From Syntrophales bacterium (GTDB lineage: Bacteria; Desulfobacterota; Syntrophia; Syntrophales; UBA2251), in contig JALNWL010000081.1 in assembly GCA_023230905.1 (NCBI GenBank), positions 1 to 10,036 on the forward strand: 10,036 nucleotides of DNA, in the 5' to 3' direction. The position numbers and the translations under genes were made by a program. The notes below the pieces were generated by a model that was given only the letters and a program-made list of their open reading frames with translations, was not told the DNA's origin and ran no database searches. This document shows positions 6,029 to 10,036 of the stretch, piece by piece. Each line of letters opens with the position of its first letter. The first letter of the stretch is position 1.

Positions 6029-6817
6029 ATGAAGCTTTCTGAAATGTACAATTTAAAGGGCAAGACCGCGCTCGTTACCGGCGGCGGCCGGGGGATCGGC
6101 AAGTTCATCGCCACGGGATTCGCCGAGGCCGGCGCCGACGTGATCATCACGTCCCGCAAGATGAAGAATCTCGAGGCGACCGCCCAGGAACTCGCCCAGG
6201 CGTATGGTGTGCAGGCCGTGCCCATCGCCTGCGATCTGGCCAAGGACGAGGAGATCCAGCACATGCTGCAGGCGGTCCGTGAAAAATTCCCGCGTATCGA
6301 CATCCTCGCGAACAACGCCGGGGTCACCTGGGGCGCGCCTACCCTCGACTATCCGCTGGAGCGGTGGGATCAGATCTTCAAGGTCAACGTGCGGGCCGTC
6401 TGGATCATCACGCAGCAGGTCGCCCGTCTGATGAAGGAGCAGGGCGGGGGGACGATCATCAACGTCTCGTCGATCATGGGGTCCCGCGGATCGGAGGAGA
6501 TGGCCCATCCCGCGGTGGCGTACAATTCGAGCAAGGCGGCCATCGACCTGCTCACGATGAACCTGGCCGTGAAGCTCGCCCCCTACAAGATCCGGGTCAA
6601 TGCGATCGCCCCGGGATTTTTCCGGACGGACATGATGGCCTACATCGAGAAGCCGGAGTTTTCCGCCGCCTACGAGATGGTCCTGAACGCCATCCCGCTG
6701 CATCGGATCGGCGACATGGACGATATGAAGGGGCTCGCCGTCTTTCTCGCGTCGGATGCCTCGGCCTACCTGACCGGCCAGATCATCCATGCGGACGGCG
6801 GCATGACGGCCAAGTAG
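6029..6817 (+). CDS. SDR-family NAD(P)-dependent oxidoreductase (FabG/gluconate 5-dehydrogenase-like)
   Basis: 262 residues, the usual length of a classical short-chain dehydrogenase/reductase. The Rossmann cofactor motif T-G-G-G-R-G-I-G is at 17-24, and the acidic C-D-L turn ends at residue 70. N-N-A-G is at 95-98 and the helix-4 Asn at 120. The catalytic tetrad is completed by Ser148 (N-V-S-S-I-M-G), Tyr165 and Lys169 (Y-N-S-S-K). I-A-P-G-F-F-R-T-D (193-201) is the segment after the active site. Ser41-Arg43 after the second beta strand suggests NADPH preference, but this is weak. It interconverts an alcohol and a ketone on an unidentified substrate. The overall sequence is close to the large group annotated as 3-oxoacyl-ACP reductase or gluconate 5-dehydrogenase, and orthology cannot be decided. 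GGGAGG (6018-6023) sits 5 bases before the ATG. First gene after the rightward promoter. Confidence 0.93.
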   Translation: MKLSEMYNLKGKTALVTGGGRGIGKFIATGFAEAGADVIITSRKMKNLEATAQELAQAYGVQAVPIACDLAKDEEIQHMLQAVREKFPRIDILANNAGVTWGAPTLDYPLERWDQIFKVNVRAVWIITQQVARLMKEQGGGTIINVSSIMGSRGSEEMAHPAVAYNSSKAAIDLLTMNLAVKLAPYKIRVNAIAPGFFRTDMMAYIEKPEFSAAYEMVLNAIPLHRIGDMDDMKGLAVFLASDASAYLTGQIIHADGGMTAK

Positions 6818-6906
6818 GGCCGGGACGTCCGGGGCGCGTGTCCCGTCGAGGGATCCTGTCGGAGGGTGTTTCGCACGCCCCCGCGGAGAACGAGGAGCGA
6901 AAGAAA

Positions 6907-7794
6907 ATGGGTGCAATTCCTGAACTCCGGCCGGCCGCCACCGTCATCCTGGTCCGGGACCGGGAGGGCGGTCCGTACGAGATCTTTCTCATGCGCCGCC
7001 ACCGCAATCAGGCCTTCATGGGCGGCGCCTATGTCTTCCCGGGGGGGCGTCTCGACGAGGGGGACGGCCATCCCGACCTCCGTGCGCACCTCCATGGGCT
7101 CGCGCCGGAGGCGCTGGCGGAACGGCTCCAGGAGCCGGCCCTGCCGCCGGAGACGGCCCTGGGACTTCACCTGACGGCCATCCGGGAGATGTTCGAGGAG
7201 GCCGGCGTTCTGCTCGCCGTGGACGCCTCCGGGGCGGCGGTCGATTTCCATGCGCCGGAGACGGCGCGGCGCTTCGCCGCCTACCGGGAGGTTCTGCACC
7301 GGGGGGAGATGACCCTCAAGGATCTGGCCGCCCGGGAAGGGCTCCGCTTCGCCTTGGATCTGCTCTTGCCCTACGCCCACTGGATGACGCCGGAGATCGA
7401 GTCGAAGCGGTTCGACACCCGCTTTTTCCTCGCGCGGCTGCCGGCGGGGCAAAGGCCCGTCCACGACGAGGCCGAACTGACGGCTTCCGTCTGGATGACC
7501 CCGGCTCAGGCGCTGGCCGAGCATGAGGCCGGCCGGATCGTGCTGATGCCCCCGACCCTGAAAACGGTCGAGGAGTTGGCGGTGCACCGGACCACGGAGA
7601 CACTGTTCAAGGCCGTCTCCGGGCGCGAGATCCCGCCCATCCTCCCGCAGCCGTTCACACCGGGGGGCGAGTTCGGGGTCAAACTGCCCTTCGATCCGGA
7701 GTACACCATCGAGACCTTCAAGCTTCCGCCCCGCCCCGGCGAGACCTGCCGGATCGTCACCTGCAAGGGGATCTGGAGGACGGCGACGGCCTGA
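6907..7794 (+). CDS. Nudix hydrolase, NUDT19/CoA-diphosphatase-like with split Nudix box
   Basis: 295 residues. The N-terminus (A-A-T-V-I-L-V-R-D) leads into F-L-M-R-R-H-R-N-Q-A-F-M-G-G-A-Y-V-F-P-G-G (27-47). The Nudix box is split: G47-R-L-D-E51 is separated from R93-E-M-F-E97-E98-A-G100 by about 32 more residues than the standard GX5EX7REUXEEXGU motif. This kind of insertion is typical of the NUDT19/NUDT7-8 group, which cleave CoA or acyl-CoA to the 4'-phosphopantetheine part and 3',5'-ADP. R-F-D-T-R-F-F-L-A-R-L-P (168-179) is also characteristic of this group. All metal-binding Glu residues are present. The start at 6907 is supported by GAGGAG 9 bases upstream; the longer open frame runs back into the SDR gene and is ignored. 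It follows the SDR by 89 bp on the same strand with no evident terminator, so the two are probably cotranscribed. CoA as substrate is an inference from the family. Confidence 0.88.
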   Translation: MGAIPELRPAATVILVRDREGGPYEIFLMRRHRNQAFMGGAYVFPGGRLDEGDGHPDLRAHLHGLAPEALAERLQEPALPPETALGLHLTAIREMFEEAGVLLAVDASGAAVDFHAPETARRFAAYREVLHRGEMTLKDLAAREGLRFALDLLLPYAHWMTPEIESKRFDTRFFLARLPAGQRPVHDEAELTASVWMTPAQALAEHEAGRIVLMPPTLKTVEELAVHRTTETLFKAVSGREIPPILPQPFTPGGEFGVKLPFDPEYTIETFKLPPRPGETCRIVTCKGIWRTATA

Positions 7795-7807
7795 GCCGGC
7801 GCGGACA

Positions 7808-7833
7808 GCCTCGGAGCCTCGGGGCAGGATTTT
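7808..7833 (+). terminator. Weak hairpin after the Nudix gene (possible terminator)
   Basis: GCCTCGG (7808-7814) can pair with TCGGGGC (7819-7825) around the loop AGCC, a 7-bp stem with two G-U pairs, followed by AGGATTTT. The T-run is short and displaced by four bases, so this is at best an imperfect intrinsic terminator 14 bases after the Nudix stop. It borders the direct repeat that starts at 7827. Confidence 0.28.
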
Positions 7834-7855
7834 CCGAAGGATCGTTCATCAACCG
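7827..7855 (+). repeat. Imperfect direct repeat, copy 1
   Basis: First copy of a 28-29 bp repeat. It begins GGATTTTC and contains GGATCGTTCATCA (7839-7851), a 13-base block found identically in copy 2, and ends in CCG. It lies between the Nudix and DUF2889 genes, where no coding sequence is evident. Confidence 0.7.
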
Positions 7856-7903
7856 CGCCTGAAAAAGCGAAGCGTCGGATTTGCGGCGTCGCTGACCATG
7901 GCC

Positions 7904-7931
7904 GGATTTTCAAGGGATCGTTCATCATCCG
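7904..7931 (+). repeat. Imperfect direct repeat, copy 2
   Basis: Second copy, 77 bp downstream of the first and one base shorter in the middle. It shares GGATTTTC at the left, GGATCGTTCATCA (7915-7927) and the final CCG. It ends 15 bases before the DUF2889 ATG, so it reaches the edge of the ribosome binding region. Possible roles are a pair of binding sites for a regulator or the remains of a small duplication. Confidence 0.7.
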
Positions 7932-7946
7932 AGGGAAGGGGGGGCG

Positions 7947-8558
7947 ATGGGGCTTCTGGAAAAACGGACGGGGGAGAAGGTTCACAGCCGGACCCTGGAC
8001 ATCCTGACCTATCCGGCGGGGGACCGGGGCATCCTCGTGACGGGGGAGCTCGTCGAGAAGCGGCTGCGGTCCTATTACGGCGTTTCCGGAGAGATCCGGT
8101 CGCCCCACACGGTGCATCACATGATTATCCGGATGCTGATCGAAGGGCTCAACCTCGCCGTCAAGGAGATCGAGGTCGAGATGCCGGGCGTGCCGCGCGA
8201 GGACTGCCTGGAAACGGCTCAGTGCTTAAACCGCCTCGTCGGGATGAACATCGTCGCCGGATTCACGCTGAAGGCCCGGGAGGCCGTCGGGGGACGACGG
8301 GGATGCACCCACCTGCTCGCCCTGCTCACGGCGATGGCGCCCGCGGCCGTGCAGGGCTTCTGGGTCCACCACGCCGCCAAGCCCGCGGAGAGCGATACCT
8401 CCTCCCGCCTGATGGAGCAGTACCTGATCGATTCGTGCTGGGTCTGGCGCCGGGAAGGGCCCATGGCTCAGGAACTGCTTCAGGCGCTCGCCGACGCGTC
8501 ACCGGCGGACCGGGCTTCCGCCCGATCCGCCGACCCATCCCACCCGCCTAAAACTTGA
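7947..8558 (+). CDS. DUF2889 family protein
   Basis: 203 residues. The pattern fits DUF2889: an opening with basic and His residues (K-V-H-S-R-T-L-D-I), then H-H-M-I-I-R-M-L-I-E-G-L-N-L (57-70). V-P-R-E-D-C-L (82-88), L-V-G-M-N-I-V-A-G-F (97-106) and R-R-G-C-T-H-L-L-A-L-L (117-127) follow, then I-D-S-C-W-V-W-R-R-E-G (161-171). The three conserved Cys (87, 120, 164) and several His could bind a metal, but that is inference; the family has no established function that I know of. No signal peptide or membrane helix, so cytoplasmic. The last 25 or so residues are a low-complexity tail beyond the domain. A purine-rich GGGAAGGGGGGG precedes the ATG. The 3' end overlaps lemA on the other strand by 11 bp. 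Confidence 0.8.
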   Translation: MGLLEKRTGEKVHSRTLDILTYPAGDRGILVTGELVEKRLRSYYGVSGEIRSPHTVHHMIIRMLIEGLNLAVKEIEVEMPGVPREDCLETAQCLNRLVGMNIVAGFTLKAREAVGGRRGCTHLLALLTAMAPAAVQGFWVHHAAKPAESDTSSRLMEQYLIDSCWVWRREGPMAQELLQALADASPADRASARSADPSHPPKT

Positions 8559-9123
8559 CCTGCGGCGCCGCCTGGGCCGCCGCCGGAGCCTCGAAGAACG
8601 CCGCCTTCGTGAAGCCGAACAGGCCGGCGAGCAGGTTGGCCGGGAAGGTCCGGATGGCGACGTTGTAAGTCCGGACGGCGTCGTTGTAGCGCTTGCGCTC
8701 CACGGCGATCCGGTTTTCCGTGCCCGCCAGCTCGTCCTGGAGGTGCAGGAAATTCTGGTTGGACTTCAAGTCCGGATACCGCTCCACGACGACGAGCAGG
8801 CGGCTCAAGGCCCCCGACAGGGCGTTGTTGGCCTCGATCTTGTCCGGAACGGTGGCCGCGCCGCCCACCCGCGCCCGGGCGTTGGTCACCTCCACGAGCA
8901 CGTCCCTCTCCTGCTTGGCGTACCCCTTGACCGTCTCCACCAGGTTCGGGATCAGGTCGTAGCGGCGCTGCAGCTGGTTCTCCACCTGGGCCCAGGAGCT
9001 CTTCACCGACTCGTCCAGGCGGACGAAGGTGTTGTAGTTCCCCTTGAAGAAGGAATACAGAGAGATTCCGAGGACGAGAAGGACGATCAAGACGACGATG
9101 AGCGCTTTTTTTCCTGTGGACAT
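8548..9123 (-). CDS. lemA: LemA family membrane protein
   Basis: 191 residues, normal for LemA. A single N-terminal membrane helix (about residues 7-26, A-L-I-V-V-L-I-V-L-L-V-L-G-I) is followed by a helical domain carrying the family landmarks: Q-R-R-Y-D-L-I-P-N-L-V (52-62), Y-P-D-L-K-S-N-Q-N-F (116-125) and L-Q-D-E-L-A-G-T-E-N-R-I (128-139) then Y-N-D-A-V-R-T-Y-N (146-154). The C-terminus is Ala-rich and ends P-Q-V-K-F. LemA is a widely conserved anchored helical protein of unclear biochemical role, often encoded beside TPM-domain proteins. AAGGAGG sits 6 bases before the ATG. It lies 80 bp after the nucleotidyltransferase gene in the same direction, with the TPM-like gene further upstream, so it is probably the last gene of that unit. 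Confidence 0.95.
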   Translation of the reverse strand: MSTGKKALIVVLIVLLVLGISLYSFFKGNYNTFVRLDESVKSSWAQVENQLQRRYDLIPNLVETVKGYAKQERDVLVEVTNARARVGGAATVPDKIEANNALSGALSRLLVVVERYPDLKSNQNFLHLQDELAGTENRIAVERKRYNDAVRTYNVAIRTFPANLLAGLFGFTKAAFFEAPAAAQAAPQVKF

Positions 9124-9165
9124 AGGGTTCCTCCTTGGTGTTGATAACGGTTTGGGTCCAGGGCG

Positions 9166-9192
9166 GCGACGGGACGGCGCTCAGGCCGTCGC
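9166..9192 (-). other. Two mutually exclusive hairpins in the nucleotidyltransferase-lemA gap
   Basis: In the 80-bp gap, GACGGC (9173-9178) pairs with GCCGTC (9185-9190), giving a perfect 6-bp stem with a 6-base loop. GCGACGG (9166-9172) pairs with CCGTCGC (9186-9192), giving a perfect 7-bp stem with a 13-base loop. The two pairings share the same right arm and cannot form together. No T-run follows on the minus strand, so it is not an intrinsic terminator. It may affect processing or the relative amount of lemA message, or be a chance product of GC-rich sequence. Confidence 0.3.
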
Positions 9193-9203
9193 GGGGTCCT
9201 CCG

Positions 9204-9935
9204 TCAGGTCCGCCACTGATCGATCTGCGTGCACAATGCCTGGATCGCGCCGAGGTAGCCTCGGAAAAAGGCCTGCACGTCCCGGTCTAACAGGCGGTCC
9301 GTTCCCGCGCGGATGTCGAGCGCCGTCAGGAAAACGTCGGCCGGGAACGCAAAGTGTTCCGCCGCGTCGCGGACAATCTCCCTTCGCCCGGCCGGAATCG
9401 GGAGCGCCTTCAGAAACAGGAGGCCGTGAAACAGCGAGATCATCGCCGTTACGGATGCCCGGATCAACTCCCGGACGGCCTTCACCCGGCCCTCGGTTTC
9501 CAGGTAATGCTCCCGCAGGAGCAGGATCTTCCCCTTGAGTTCGCGCTCCAGTTGCAGGCGCAGATGTTCCCGGTCGAACGTGAGCCCCTCCAGAACGTCC
9601 TCGCCGTCGACCCGAACATGGTGTTCCCTCATGGTGAGGAATTCGACGGGATAGACGTCGAGGGAGGTGGCGATGTCGGTTTTCGTCATGAACAGCGGGG
9701 TGGCCACCCCGCGTTTTTTCCACCGCTCGACGAGGCCGAAGGCCCGCTCCAGGCCGTCCATGGCCGCCCCGTCGAGGACGACGAGAAAGTTCAGGTCCGA
9801 GCGGCTCGGAACGTAATCCGGCCCGGCGGCGCTGCCGTAGAGGATCAGGGAAATCAGTCCGTCGCCGAAGACGCGGCGATAGTCCGCCGTGATCTCGGCG
9901 AAGATCTCCCGCGGGTGTTTCGGTCGTCTGGCCAT
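9204..9935 (-). CDS. Nucleotidyltransferase-fold protein with D-x-N metal motif
   Basis: 243 residues. Residues 28-54 show the start of a polymerase-beta-type nucleotidyltransferase domain: I-S-L-I-L-Y-G-S-A-A-G (28-38) and S-R-S-D-L-N-F-L-V-V-L (44-54). The usual G-S-x(n)-D-x-D pair of metal-binding acids is here Asp47 and Asn49. A third acidic position may be Glu98 (Y-P-V-E-F). The C-terminal half (about 120-240) is all-helical and resembles the helical partner domain of kanamycin-nucleotidyltransferase/HEPN-like proteins. Family members transfer nucleotides to proteins, small molecules or RNA ends, and some are inactive; the target here is unknown. AAAGGAG lies 6 bases before the ATG. The gene starts 14 bp after the stop of the TPM-like gene and lies 80 bp before lemA, all in the same direction, so cotranscription is likely. 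No membrane helix or signal peptide, so it would act in the cytoplasm. Confidence 0.75.
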   Translation of the reverse strand: MARRPKHPREIFAEITADYRRVFGDGLISLILYGSAAGPDYVPSRSDLNFLVVLDGAAMDGLERAFGLVERWKKRGVATPLFMTKTDIATSLDVYPVEFLTMREHHVRVDGEDVLEGLTFDREHLRLQLERELKGKILLLREHYLETEGRVKAVRELIRASVTAMISLFHGLLFLKALPIPAGRREIVRDAAEHFAFPADVFLTALDIRAGTDRLLDRDVQAFFRGYLGAIQALCTQIDQWRT

Positions 9936-9949
9936 CCGATGCTCCTTTC

Positions 9950-10036
9950 CTAAAAACTCCGTCCGGCCCCGCCGCCGCCGCTGCCGCCGCCGCCGAAGCC
10001 GCCGTATCCCCCGCCGCCGAAGCCGCCGAAGCCGCC
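9950..10036 (-). CDS. Glycine-rich C-terminus of a probable TPM-domain (YgcG-type) protein, 5' truncated
   Basis: Only the last 28 codons and the TAG stop are in the window. They encode a tail of almost only Gly with Phe, Tyr and Ser, ending G-G-G-G-A-G-R-S-F. This type of ending is common in TPM-domain (TPM_phosphatase, YgcG/psb32-like) proteins, which usually carry a signal peptide, an exported TPM domain, a membrane helix and then a Gly-rich tail. The nearby lemA gene supports the call, since LemA and TPM proteins are frequent neighbours. The TPM domain itself lies outside the window, so the identification rests on the tail and the context. It is the first visible gene of the minus-strand unit. 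Confidence 0.65.
   Translation of the reverse strand, partial: GGFGGFGGGGYGGFGGGGSGGGGAGRSF
9961..10036. repeat. Low-complexity GCC/CCG-rich repeat tract encoding the Gly-rich tail
   Basis: The tract is built mostly from GCC codon-size units, with the 9-base unit GCCGCCGAA occurring several times (minus-strand sense: Phe-Gly-Gly). Such tracts change length easily by replication slippage without loss of frame when whole units are gained or lost. The tract continues past the window edge. Confidence 0.75.

Noticed and set aside
6821..6845. CGGGAC/GTCCCG inverted repeat after the SDR gene as a terminator
   Set aside because: A 6-bp stem with a 13-base loop and no following T-run. The Nudix gene probably continues on the same transcript.

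Overview
The window is GC-rich and almost fully coding: ten genes, two of them cut by the window edges. The longest stretch without a gene is 258 bp, a divergent promoter region. The mix of a cobalamin-type radical SAM protein, a DUF2889 protein, a FabG-like SDR, a NUDT19-like Nudix enzyme and a LemA/TPM pair, with clear Shine-Dalgarno sites, suggests a Gram-negative anaerobe. A Desulfobacterota (deltaproteobacterial, Syntrophales-like) source seems most likely. This is a family-level impression and was not tested by a search. Many long antisense reading frames occur because of GC-rich codon usage and are not genes.

Left part (1-5770). A cyclic-nucleotide-binding regulator fragment (1-543, +) runs into the 3' end of a compact four-gene minus-strand operon. 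Read 5' to 3', that operon encodes a CrtC/AttH-like lipocalin-fold protein (5770-4748), a metallo-beta-lactamase-fold hydrolase with a LACTB2-like C-terminal extension (4729-3545), a B12-type radical SAM protein (3535-1958) and pyruvate kinase (1961-558). Gaps are 18 bp, 9 bp and a 4-bp ATGA overlap, so translational coupling is likely. The pyruvate kinase has the sequence signature of the K+-independent type.

Centre (5771-7794). A divergent regulatory region holds two good sigma70-like promoters, both with a perfect TTGACA, and an 8-bp inverted repeat. The rightward promoter serves an SDR oxidoreductase and, 89 bp further on, a NUDT19-like Nudix hydrolase.

Right part (7795-10036). A DUF2889 gene (7947-8558, +) is preceded by an imperfect 28-29 bp direct repeat and overlaps the 3' end of lemA (9123-8548, -). 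Upstream of lemA in the same direction are a nucleotidyltransferase-fold protein with a D-x-N instead of D-x-D metal motif and the glycine-rich C-terminus of what is probably a TPM-domain (YgcG-type) protein. The usual LemA/TPM pair is thus split by a nucleotidyltransferase gene.

No RNA gene, insertion sequence, CRISPR array or replication origin was seen. The most unusual items are the lipocalin-MBL-radical SAM-pyruvate kinase operon facing an SDR-Nudix unit, and the TPM-nucleotidyltransferase-LemA arrangement. Both are candidates for undescribed functional units, but the sequence alone does not reveal their substrates.
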